Shown in pieces: positions 1 through 6,431 of a stretch of 8,820 bases of DNA. The position numbers were made by a program, and so were the translations under genes. Source of the DNA: SKVR01 sp041642035 (lineage in GTDB: Bacteria > Bacteroidota > Bacteroidia > Bacteroidales > UBA7960); assembly GCA_041642035.1 (NCBI GenBank), contig JBEPXC010000151.1, positions 1 through 8,820 on the forward strand. Reading direction: 5' to 3'. The stretch's first letter is position 1; every line of letters begins with the position of its first letter. The notes beneath the pieces are model-generated. The model did not search any database. It had not been told where the DNA came from and worked only from the letters and a program-made list of their open reading frames with translations.

Positions 1-89
1 ATTCTTTTTTTTACAAGATTATTACAGTTGTATTTTGTTTTCAGCTAATCCTTCCGGGGCATTATTTTTAACGACCATCAAAGACCGCA

Positions 90-1370
90 TCAGGATGCCT
101 CGGGGGTATATTTATCCAGTTTTTGGGTGGCAAAAATGGGTTTTAACCGGGTAAAGCGTTGAATACCATTTATCATGGGCACCGACACCCAGTCTTCGCC
201 CAGTAAAGGTTTGGCATAGCGGATGAAATCGTCGGTGACGTCAATTTTATTGTCGGCGATCCATTCTTTTGGGAAAAACCTTTCGGAGAGAGCCACTTTT
301 TCAAGGGGTACCTTATCGTACTTTACATTGTATATGAATCCGGGTTCGCGCAGAATGGTTGCCATCCATCCATTGCCATGGTTAAGAGCAATGTCGACGG
401 CTTTTTGTCCTACCTTATAGGCTTCTTCCAGGTCTACGGTAGAGGCATAGATCATGGCATGACGCTGATCGGTACCCATTACCTGCCCGCGGGCTGCCCC
501 ACGTGCCTTAATGCCTTTGCTGTTGAGATAATTGACCACGGTCTGGTATACCGACATCTGACTGGCACCAAAGGAGGTATGTCCAAAAGCATCCTTAACA
601 TCGCCAATATCACCCACATCAAAACCCTCACTGATCACCACGATGCAACGACCGTCTTTTTGCAGCTGGTTGTTTACGTTGTCGGCGAGTTGTTCGATGT
701 TGAGCTGTGCTTCGGTAAGATAGATCTGCAGAGGCATCTGGCGATTGGGATCGGCCAGACGGGCAGCGGCAGGAATGTATCCTATCTTGCGTCCCATAGC
801 TTGAATGACCAATACCGGATCGGCGGGGCTGGAGCCTATATTTTCTTCATTGGCATTCTGGATGATGTGCGACCAGTAGCGGGCAACACTGCCAAATCCA
901 GGGGTGTGGTCAATGAGCTTAAACTCACTGTCGCCCACATCGTTGTCGATGGTCTTGGGTACGCCTATGGCAATAAGCTCAATGCCTTGTTCGGCAGCCA
1001 TCTGGCTTACCTTAAAGGCGGTATGCTGGGAGTCGTTGCCTCCGATGTAAAAGAAGTAGCCAATGTTGTGGGCTTTGATAACTTCCATTACCCGGGCAAA
1101 ATCTTTCTTCTGATTATCTTTCAGCTTGTAGCGGCAGGTGCCGATGCTTCCTGCAGCAGGGGTTACCCGCAACAAGGAGATTTCTTCTTCCGGCTGTGCC
1201 GAGAGGTTGATAAGTTCTTCCTTTAAAACGCCTTCTATTCCGTGCCATCCGCCGTAAACGGTGCCGAACGTATCGGGAAACATCTTACACGTTTCAACGA
1301 TGGCTCTCAAAGAATTGTTGATGACCGGTGATGGCCCGCCCGACTGAGCAATGATTACATTTTTTGCCAT
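90..1370 (-). CDS. 6-phosphofructokinase family protein, predicted PPi-dependent type
   Basis: This is a 426-residue PfkA-superfamily protein that should phosphorylate fructose 6-phosphate in the cytoplasm. Visible motifs are the N-terminal phosphate-donor loop SGGPSPVINN (10-19), GGNDS (110-114), the catalytic loop PKTIDND (138-144, with D142 as the expected base), MGR (192-194) and a late SEGF. In ATP-dependent PFKs the second motif is usually GGDGS and the third PGTIDND. An Asp at the glycine position (D113) and a Lys before TIDND (K139) are family hallmarks of pyrophosphate-dependent enzymes, so PPi use is inferred. Asn112 replaces the usual Asp, as I recall for some bacterial PPi-type relatives. 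The length is greater than the roughly 320 residues of E. coli PfkA. It starts 28 bp after uxuA and is probably the last gene of the left arm. Why a PFK sits with uronate genes is unclear; use of another sugar phosphate, or of KDG, cannot be excluded from sequence. Confidence 0.88.
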   Translation of the reverse strand: MAKNVIIAQSGGPSPVINNSLRAIVETCKMFPDTFGTVYGGWHGIEGVLKEELINLSAQPEEEISLLRVTPAAGSIGTCRYKLKDNQKKDFARVMEVIKAHNIGYFFYIGGNDSQHTAFKVSQMAAEQGIELIAIGVPKTIDNDVGDSEFKLIDHTPGFGSVARYWSHIIQNANEENIGSSPADPVLVIQAMGRKIGYIPAAARLADPNRQMPLQIYLTEAQLNIEQLADNVNNQLQKDGRCIVVISEGFDVGDIGDVKDAFGHTSFGASQMSVYQTVVNYLNSKGIKARGAARGQVMGTDQRHAMIYASTVDLEEAYKVGQKAVDIALNHGNGWMATILREPGFIYNVKYDKVPLEKVALSERFFPKEWIADNKIDVTDDFIRYAKPLLGEDWVSVPMINGIQRFTRLKPIFATQKLDKYTPEAS

Positions 1371-1398
1371 AGTAAACTTCGATTTAAAAGTTGTGGTA

Positions 1399-2622
1399 CT
1401 AAATATTATGCATGGTGCTTCTAACGATTCCCATTTCCAGGCCCCTGATTTCAGCCATACCTTTGAGCAGCCCTATGGCAGAATATCCGGGATTGGTTTG
1501 TTTGTTGAGGTCATCCAGTATCACATGACCATGATCAGCCCTCATGGGTATCCTGTAGTCGCAGCGATGCTTTGAAAGTCGTGTGTTTTGTTCCTTCAGC
1601 AATGCGGCAACAATACTATACATATCAACATCCCCTTTCAGGTGTCCTGTCTCCAGGAAGCTGCCGTCGGGGTATCTTTTCACACTTCTCAGGTGAGCGA
1701 AATGGATATGGGGCCCAAATTTCTCAATAAATTTCACCAGGTTGTTGTCTTCCCTCACGCCCAGAGAACCGGTACAAAGAGTAAAGCCATTGGCTATGCT
1801 GGAGGATACCTTAAGTATTTGTTCAAAGTCTTCGAGGGTGCTCACAATACGTGGTAATCCGAACAATGAACGTGGGGGGTCGTCGGGATGGATGGCCAGT
1901 TTTACTCCGCATTCTTCGGCCACAGGAACAATCCGTTCAAGGAAATAAGCCAGATTCATGCGGTAGTGGTTATTGTCGATATTTTTGTATTCATCCAGCC
2001 GCAATTGAAATTCCTCCAAAGAATAGCCTTCAAAAGCACCGGGCAATCCGGCGATGATGTTATGCTGGAGGATGCTTTTGTGCTCATCACTCATTTGGTT
2101 GAAGCGTGCAAAAGCTTTCTCTGTTTCTGCAGTTGCATAATCGTTGGAAGCACCTTCTCTTTTGAGGATGAACAGGTCGAAGGCAATGAAATCAGACATT
2201 TCGAAAGATAGCGCCTTGGAGCGATCTTCCAGCTCAAGGTCTAGGTTAGTGCGTGTCCAATCGACCACAGGCATGAAATTGTACACGATGGTTTTGATGC
2301 CTATGGAAGCTACATTCTTTATGCTGGTAATATAGTTTTCGATGTATTGATCCCGGTCGGGTTTTCCCAGCTTAATGCTGTCGTGCACGGGAATGCTTTC
2401 AACCACCTGCCATTTTAAGCCCGTGGCCCGTGGAGGATGAGTGGAATCGTCCCACTCAATGATGCGTTTGCGTTCGATGAGTTGATCCAGATGCCATACA
2501 GCTCCTATAGGTATTTCATGTAATGCATTAACAATACCTGTGGCGCCGGCCTGGCGTATATCCCATAGAGATACCGGGTCGTTGGGACCATACCATCTCC
2601 ATGTTTCTATCATTTTAGTCAT
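1399..2622 (-). CDS. uxuA: D-mannonate dehydratase
   Basis: UxuA dehydrates D-mannonate to 2-keto-3-deoxy-D-gluconate in the cytoplasm. The protein is 407 residues, near the 394 of E. coli UxuA, and opens with the family signature ETWRWYGPNDPVSL (6-19). Further motifs of the metal-dependent TIM barrel are IHPDDPP (244-250), LCTGSLG (282-288), HFAHLR (307-312) and RADHGH (361-366); their His, Asp and Cys residues are the expected metal and substrate ligands. Two in-frame starts are possible: Met1 at 2622 or Met4 at 2613, the latter closer to the E. coli N-terminus. No strong ribosome binding site decides between them, and I keep the longer form. It lies 139 bp downstream of the SDR gene and 28 bp upstream of the PFK gene on the same strand. 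It supplies the step after mannonate oxidoreductase. The identification is very secure. Confidence 0.96.
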   Translation of the reverse strand: MTKMIETWRWYGPNDPVSLWDIRQAGATGIVNALHEIPIGAVWHLDQLIERKRIIEWDDSTHPPRATGLKWQVVESIPVHDSIKLGKPDRDQYIENYITSIKNVASIGIKTIVYNFMPVVDWTRTNLDLELEDRSKALSFEMSDFIAFDLFILKREGASNDYATAETEKAFARFNQMSDEHKSILQHNIIAGLPGAFEGYSLEEFQLRLDEYKNIDNNHYRMNLAYFLERIVPVAEECGVKLAIHPDDPPRSLFGLPRIVSTLEDFEQILKVSSSIANGFTLCTGSLGVREDNNLVKFIEKFGPHIHFAHLRSVKRYPDGSFLETGHLKGDVDMYSIVAALLKEQNTRLSKHRCDYRIPMRADHGHVILDDLNKQTNPGYSAIGLLKGMAEIRGLEMGIVRSTMHNI

Positions 2623-2695
2623 AATTAAATCTTTTATTCGTGTTGTCGGATTATCTTAATAGTATTATTGATCTATTGTTGCATATTATCATCAT

Positions 2696-2719
2696 AAGGG
2701 TGGTCTTACCAGTCCCCTT
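2696..2719 (-). other. Intercistronic stem-loop between the SDR gene and uxuA
   Basis: On the minus strand AAGGG pairs with CCCTT and the inner TGGT with ACCA around a 3-nt loop, with a 3-nt bulge (GAC) on one side. No T-run follows in the direction of transcription, so it is not a standard terminator. The 139-bp gap it occupies is much larger than the other gaps of this arm (6 and 28 bp). It has no clear TAnnTTTG box, so the hairpin may mark mRNA processing or attenuation rather than a new promoter. A smaller hairpin (GCTG/CAGC) lies at 2740-2750. Confidence 0.4.
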
Positions 2720-2761
2720 TTGTAATACATTTGATGTTTGCTGAAGCAGCTTATATTTAGG

Positions 2762-3613
2762 TTATACTCCGCCAAAGGCACTGAACCCTCCATCTACCGG
2801 AACAACCACACCTGTAATGAATTCTGACAGGTCGGAGAGCAGGAAGAGCAATGTTCCATTAATATCTTCCGGATTACCGAATTTACCCATGGGTGTGCTG
2901 GCTATGATTTTATTGCCCCGGGGCGTAAGGTCGCCGGTATTTTCGTCGGTTAGCAAAAACCTGTTCTGGTTGGTAAGGAAGAAACCCGGTGCAATGGCAT
3001 TGACACGAATTCCGGTTTTACCCAGGTGTACGGCCAACCACTCAGTGAAATTATTGATAGCCGCTTTGGCTGCGCTGTAAGCCGGTATTTTGGTAAGAGG
3101 CTTAATGGCATTCATGGATGAGATGTTGATTACACCACCTTTTCCCGATTCTATCATATCGGTGGTAAATACCATGGTGGGTAGTAAGGTACCCATGAAG
3201 TTTAGATCGAACACCTGCTGAAAGCCTTCAAGCTGCAAGCCATAGAAACTGTTGTTCCAGATGTCGTTGTCCTGTGGGATTATTTGTTCCACCTTAGTGG
3301 TTGCCTTGGGTGAATTACCGCCTGCACCGTTTATTAGAAAGTCAATTTTACCAAATTGCTGGTTGATTTTTGCTTTTGCTTCCTGCAGTGAGGCTTTGTC
3401 AAGCACGCTGGCAGCAATACCCAGGGCCTGGATGTTGTATTTTTGAGCTACCGAATTGGCCACCTTCTGCGCCGCTTCGAGGTTTAGGTCAACAATAACG
3501 ATATTCATGCCCACGGCAGCAAGTGCTTCGGCCATAGATGTTCCAAGGACTCCGCCACCTCCGGTGATTACGCAGGTCTTATTCTTCAGATGTTCAAAAT
3601 TTGTTGTTTGCAT
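2762..3613 (-). CDS. uxuB: SDR-family D-mannonate oxidoreductase (fructuronate reductase)
   Basis: This 283-residue classical short-chain dehydrogenase is predicted to reduce D-fructuronate to D-mannonate with a nicotinamide cofactor. The Rossmann glycine motif TGGGGVLG is at 17-24. Asp42 at the end of the second strand suggests NAD(H) preference. NGAGG is at 95-99, a structural Asn at 138, and the catalytic Ser166, Tyr179 and Lys183 (YSAAK) are all present, followed by APGFFLT (208-214). The family is large, so substrate comes from context: it sits between a regulator and uxuA, and no other mannonate oxidoreductase is visible. The same SDR-type solution is known in Bacillus subtilis (YjmF/UxuB), whereas the E. 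coli enzyme belongs to the unrelated long-chain polyol dehydrogenase family. Only 6 bp separate it from the regulator stop codon, and its A-rich leader overlaps that end, so the two are almost certainly cotranscribed. The alternative is another sugar-acid dehydrogenase such as a KduD-like enzyme. Confidence 0.87.
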   Translation of the reverse strand: MQTTNFEHLKNKTCVITGGGGVLGTSMAEALAAVGMNIVIVDLNLEAAQKVANSVAQKYNIQALGIAASVLDKASLQEAKAKINQQFGKIDFLINGAGGNSPKATTKVEQIIPQDNDIWNNSFYGLQLEGFQQVFDLNFMGTLLPTMVFTTDMIESGKGGVINISSMNAIKPLTKIPAYSAAKAAINNFTEWLAVHLGKTGIRVNAIAPGFFLTNQNRFLLTDENTGDLTPRGNKIIASTPMGKFGNPEDINGTLLFLLSDLSEFITGVVVPVDGGFSAFGGV

Positions 3614-3619
3614 TTTTTC

Positions 3620-4699
3620 TTAGTGATTTATATAAAAGTCAATATTTTCTTTGGTGATGATGTCGATGGGTAAAAACTGATTTCTGGTAACCTGTTTCTT
3701 CATGACCATATAATTAAAAAGAGTCATGATACTTTTATAACCCTGCTCTTTGGGTTTCTGGCTGATGAGAAACTGAATGATTCCTTTTTTTAACCATTGC
3801 TGGTTCTGTTCCAATAAATCATAGCCCAAGAGCATATAGTTGTTCAGCGCATTTTTTTCGAGGTATTCGGCCACATGAAAGACCTTTGAGTTGGTAACAA
3901 AAATGCCTTTCTGTTTTTTGGAGTGAATACCTGCTGTAATGTATTGCAACAACTTGCTTTCTAACTCGTGCGCATCGTCGGTGTTGATGTCGATGGTAAT
4001 AAGCTTTTTATTACTGTTCTTGACAGGGTTGGAATAGTAGGCTCTGAACCCTTCTTCGCGTGTAAGAATATGATTGTTTCCGCCTTTTTTGCTGATGATG
4101 TTGATGATGTATATCTCTGCATCGTCATTTAGTCCAAAATCCATTAAGCTGGCTGCCACCATACCACTATGAAAAGGATCCTGTCCCACAAAGGATATAT
4201 TGGTTTGTTTCTCCATTTGTGCATTTAAGAACACAACCGGAATTTTGAGCTGTTGCAATGTTTGCATGTAATTGGCGGTTTCTTTGGTAAATACCGGCGC
4301 CATGACAATTCCTGCGGGTTTTCTTTCAATCATCTTTTCCAGCTGGCTGGCGAAAGATTTTTTATCGTGATAGGAAAAGAAGTTTTTTTCCAGGATGATT
4401 CCAAAATGTTTTATTTCTTCCCATGCGTCATTTATGCCTTCATTGGGTGATATCCAAAAGGGGTTACCCGCATCGGCCAGAGGGATCAATGAAGCAAACC
4501 TGATTTCTTTTTTTGAGGCCAGGGTACTGGCCAGGATATCGGGTTCATAATTGAGCTCGCTGATGATTTGAAGGATCTTCTCCCGGGTTTTGACGGCCAC
4601 TTCGCCTCGGTTGTGGATCACCCGGTCAACTGTTCCGGCTGAGACACCTGCCAGGCGGGCAATATCTGATATTTTTGTTCGGGTGAAGTTTTCTTTCAT
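3620..4699 (-). CDS. LacI-family transcriptional regulator of the hexuronate locus
   Basis: This 359-residue protein has an N-terminal LacI-type DNA-binding domain and a periplasmic-binding-protein-like effector domain. The HTH spans about residues 9-31 (SDIARLAGVSAGTVDRVIHN, at 11-30). It carries TVDRV where many LacI proteins have TVSRV. The hinge helix follows at about 52-64. The effector domain starts near residue 67 and includes NPFWISPNEGI (79-89), VGQDPFHSG (171-179), REEGFRAYY (214-222) and LLGYDLL (290-296), as in sugar-responsive members. It is the first gene of the left arm and is divergent from uxaE. A CGTGTACGCACACG dyad lies about 72 bp upstream of the start and a second copy lies before uxaE, so it probably controls itself and both arms. 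The effector is unknown; a hexuronate pathway intermediate such as fructuronate, tagaturonate or KDG is likely. A functional name such as uxuR or kdgR would be a guess, so no symbol is given. Confidence 0.92.
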   Translation of the reverse strand: MKENFTRTKISDIARLAGVSAGTVDRVIHNRGEVAVKTREKILQIISELNYEPDILASTLASKKEIRFASLIPLADAGNPFWISPNEGINDAWEEIKHFGIILEKNFFSYHDKKSFASQLEKMIERKPAGIVMAPVFTKETANYMQTLQQLKIPVVFLNAQMEKQTNISFVGQDPFHSGMVAASLMDFGLNDDAEIYIINIISKKGGNNHILTREEGFRAYYSNPVKNSNKKLITIDINTDDAHELESKLLQYITAGIHSKKQKGIFVTNSKVFHVAEYLEKNALNNYMLLGYDLLEQNQQWLKKGIIQFLISQKPKEQGYKSIMTLFNYMVMKKQVTRNQFLPIDIITKENIDFYINH

Positions 4700-4746
4700 A
4701 GGTGTATTTTCTGCTGTTGATACTATAAAGATGAACAGAACGAAGA

Positions 4747-4754
4747 CAAAGGTA
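4747..4754 (-). promoter_or_regulatory. -7 promoter element of the regulator / left-arm operon
   Basis: Read on the minus strand this is TACCTTTG, a perfect match to the Bacteroidota -7 consensus TAnnTTTG. It lies about 47 bp upstream of the regulator start codon, which would leave a leader of roughly 40 nt. The expected -33 position, about 19 bp further upstream, falls inside the CGTGTGCGTACACG operator dyad and shows no clear TTTG. Repressor bound there would block sigma factor access. The match is short, so position and context carry the call. Confidence 0.6.
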
Positions 4755-4757
4755 CAC

Positions 4758-4800
4758 TATTTTTTTACATCGTGTACGCACACGGTAAATATTTTTTACA
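4758..4800. repeat. T-tract direct repeats flanking operator O1
   Basis: TATTTTTTTACA (4758-4769) and TATTTTTTACA (4790-4800) are direct repeats that bracket O1 almost symmetrically, about 31 bp apart (close to three helical turns). Phased A/T tracts can bend DNA, which may assist repressor binding or looping. In an AT-rich promoter region, chance is a real alternative. Confidence 0.35.
4771..4784. promoter_or_regulatory. Operator candidate O1 for the LacI-family regulator
   Basis: CGTGTACGCACACG is a 14-bp dyad with 6 of 7 base pairs symmetric around a central CG step, the usual form of a LacI-family operator. It overlaps the expected -33 region of the regulator promoter, suggesting autorepression. 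A near-identical copy, sharing the 15-base pattern CGTGYACGCACACGG in the same orientation, occurs at 5044 just before uxaE. I found no third copy in the window. That this regulator binds it is inferred from position and symmetry. Confidence 0.72.
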
Positions 4801-4975
4801 AAGAATTATCAGCTAAGCCCTCACCCACCTTCATCCAATTCATTATTCCCAAGAACCCTTCATTTCGATCGCACGGAGAAAACTTATGCTTAATGGGTTT
4901 GTTTATTAAATGGTATTCAGTTGTTTTATTGAATAGGGCAACTGTAGAATGCAATCAAAGCAATGCCTTTCTGCA

Positions 4976-5009
4976 TGCAGGAAAAAATCCTATAAATTAT
5001 TTTCCTGCA
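4976..5009. repeat. 10-bp perfect inverted repeat upstream of uxaE
   Basis: TGCAGGAAAA (4976-4985) and TTTTCCTGCA (5000-5009) are exact reverse complements separated by 14 AT-rich bases. The left arm overlaps a second perfect palindrome, CTGCATGCAG (4971-4980). The repeat lies 34 bp upstream of O2. No T-run follows on the plus strand, so a terminator is unlikely. A binding site for a second, dimeric regulator is the more natural reading, but which protein is unknown. Confidence 0.5.
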
Positions 5010-5037
5010 AAATGTGGCTGGGTAAAATATAAATGAG

Positions 5038-5045
5038 TAATTTCG
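5038..5045 (+). promoter_or_regulatory. Possible -7 element for uxaE
   Basis: TAATTTCG matches the Bacteroidota TAnnTTTG box at all but one position and lies about 37 bp before the uxaE start. Its last two bases are the first two of operator O2. No clear TTTG -33 element is found about 19 bp upstream, where the sequence reads TGGC, so the call is tentative. Confidence 0.3.
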
Positions 5046-5057
5046 TGCACGCACACG
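5044..5057. promoter_or_regulatory. Operator candidate O2 upstream of uxaE
   Basis: CGTGCACGCACACG differs from O1 at one base (C for T at position 5), and both are followed by G. Its dyad is weaker (5 of 7 pairs), though it contains the perfect 8-bp palindrome CGTGCACG. It ends 24 bp before the uxaE start codon and overlaps the end of a possible -7 box, a position suited to repression of the right arm. The O1 and O2 centres are 273 bp apart, close to a whole number of helical turns. Confidence 0.7.
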
Positions 5058-5081
5058 GAGGTAAAATTTTAATCATATAAA

Positions 5082-6338
5082 ATGCCAATCATGAATTTAG
5101 GAAAGTACTCCTTTGGAATAGGAGACAGGTTCTCAATGCAGGCCCAAGCCCAGTTGAAAGCCATAGAAAAAGCCCTGGAGCTGGGCGTGGAAGTGATTCC
5201 GGTATGGAATAAATCCAACCGCGAGCATATGACCATTCATTCAGAACCCGAAGAAACCAGAGTGGCTGCTGAGGCAGCAGTGAAGCACCTTGGGTGGTCA
5301 AAACCCTATTTTGTCGATGCCGATCATATCAATATGAGCAATGTGGATAAATTTATTGACCACTGCGATTTTTTCACCATAGATGTGGCAGACTTCATTG
5401 GTAAAAAAGCAACGGAGGAGCAACTGGATGGTTTTGTTAACAGCAATGCCCGCTATGCAGGTCATTTTAAGGTGCGCGGTATAACCGAACCCTATCTTAT
5501 TTCAGTATCCCATCTGAAAGATATTGCTGATAAATTCCTTTTTGCCATTAAACAGGCTGGTGTTATCTATAGACATATAGAAGCCAAAAAGGGAAAAGGA
5601 AATTTCGTGACAGAAATTAGTATGGATGAAGTAAATGAAGCGCAAACTCCCATAGAGTTGTTTTTCATTCTGAGCGCCATTGCCGAAGAAGGTATTCCCG
5701 CCCAAACGATTGCGCCCAAATTTACCGGCAGATTCAACAAGGGTGTCGATTATGTGGGAGATGTTGCGTGGTTCGCTAAGGAATTTGAACAGGATATACT
5801 GGTCATAGACAAAGCCATACAAGAATTTAAGCTTCCTAAAAGCCTTAAGTTAAGCGTGCATAGTGGCAGCGATAAATTCAGCATATATCCCATAATGGGA
5901 AATCTCATTAAGAAACATGATAAGGGTATTCATGTTAAAACGGCCGGAACAACCTGGCTGGAAGAAGCTATCGGGCTTTCTTTGGCCGGTGGTGAGGCCC
6001 TTCAACTGATAAAAGACATTTATAAGGGTGCTTTGGAGCGCTTTGATGAATTGGCAGGGCCTTATGCAACGGTTATAGATATCAATAAGAGTAAACTTCC
6101 CTCAGTAGCCGAGGTGCAAAAATGGGATGGAGAAAAAATGGCCAATACCCTGAGACATATACCTGATCATCCGTTGTACAACCTACATTTCAGGCAATTA
6201 ATGCATGTTTCTTATAAACTAGCTGCCGAATCGAGCAATATTTTTATTAACTTGTTGGCTGATAATAAAGAATTGGTTGGAAAACAGGTCACAGAGAATA
6301 TTTTTGACAGGCATCTGAAAAGACTGTTTGCATTGTAG
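5082..6338 (+). CDS. uxaE: Tagaturonate/fructuronate epimerase
   Basis: This 418-residue protein belongs to the UxaE family, first characterised in Thermotoga maritima. It converts D-tagaturonate to D-fructuronate, so galacturonate can enter the glucuronate branch without altronate oxidoreductase and altronate dehydratase. I recognise it from the N-terminal region GKYSFGIGDRF (7-17) and the blocks VDADHIN (78-84), TEISMDE (177-183), APKFTGRFNKGVDYVGD (211-227), LSVHSGSDKFSIYP (257-270) and HVKTAGTTWLEEA (284-296). His, Glu and Asp residues in these blocks are plausible metal ligands, but I cannot assign them individually. It is the first gene of the right arm, 24 bp after operator O2, and precedes uxaC by 93 bp. 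The start at 5082 is used; Met4 at 5091 is also possible. There is no signal peptide, so it should act in the cytoplasm. Neighbouring uxaC, uxuA and uxuB genes strongly support the assignment. Confidence 0.9.
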   Translation: MPIMNLGKYSFGIGDRFSMQAQAQLKAIEKALELGVEVIPVWNKSNREHMTIHSEPEETRVAAEAAVKHLGWSKPYFVDADHINMSNVDKFIDHCDFFTIDVADFIGKKATEEQLDGFVNSNARYAGHFKVRGITEPYLISVSHLKDIADKFLFAIKQAGVIYRHIEAKKGKGNFVTEISMDEVNEAQTPIELFFILSAIAEEGIPAQTIAPKFTGRFNKGVDYVGDVAWFAKEFEQDILVIDKAIQEFKLPKSLKLSVHSGSDKFSIYPIMGNLIKKHDKGIHVKTAGTTWLEEAIGLSLAGGEALQLIKDIYKGALERFDELAGPYATVIDINKSKLPSVAEVQKWDGEKMANTLRHIPDHPLYNLHFRQLMHVSYKLAAESSNIFINLLADNKELVGKQVTENIFDRHLKRLFAL

Positions 6339-6358
6339 ACCTATTTGTTTCAACCCTT

Positions 6359-6395
6359 AGCCCTTGCCTTGAACAATGTTTCCTTATAAAGGGCT
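6359..6395 (+). other. Weak stem-loop in the uxaE-uxaC gap
   Basis: AGCCCTT (6359-6365) can pair perfectly with AAGGGCT (6389-6395) around a 23-nt loop. A short T-run (TTTTT) occurs about 10 nt later, too far for a standard terminator. It could be an mRNA-processing or stability element between two cotranscribed genes, or chance. Confidence 0.25.
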
Positions 6396-6431
6396 TTACA
6401 ATAATTTTTCAAATTCTATACCAGGCGAATT

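Larger units (their letters stand above)
4700..5081. other. Divergent regulatory intergenic region, 382 bp, no gene
   Basis: This is the only stretch over 300 bp without a convincing gene. It separates the divergently transcribed regulator and uxaE, so it should hold both promoters. From left to right it contains a Bacteroidota-type -7 box for the regulator (4747-4754), a near-palindromic operator candidate (4771-4784) flanked by two T-tract direct repeats (4758-4769 and 4790-4800), about 175 bp with no recognisable motif, a palindrome CTGCATGCAG (4971-4980) overlapping a 10-bp inverted repeat (4976-5009), and the second operator copy (5044-5057). An open frame crosses part of it on the plus strand, but its start lies inside the regulator gene and its translation resembles nothing I recognise. 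Confidence 0.85.

Noticed and set aside
1..89. A terminator after the phosphofructokinase gene
   Set aside because: Only a weak 5-bp TACAA/TTGTA inverted repeat is present, and on the minus strand it is followed by A residues rather than a T-run.
22..90. A 22-codon frame on the minus strand whose ATG overlaps the phosphofructokinase stop codon (TGATG)
   Set aside because: The junction resembles translational coupling, but the peptide is very short, resembles no family I know and has no other support.
378..1226. A 282-codon open frame on the plus strand, antisense to the phosphofructokinase gene
   Set aside because: It lies wholly inside a well-supported gene on the other strand, its translation shows no recognisable domain, and the opposite frame carries clear catalytic motifs. 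It is a shadow frame.
2638..2648. CGTGTTGTCGG just upstream of uxuA as a third operator
   Set aside because: Only the first five bases match the O1/O2 pattern and there is no second half-site, so it is probably chance.
4590..5036. A 148-codon plus-strand frame crossing the regulator start and the intergenic region
   Set aside because: It begins inside the regulator HTH region in antisense, has low-complexity unrecognised sequence, and covers DNA better explained by promoter and operator elements.
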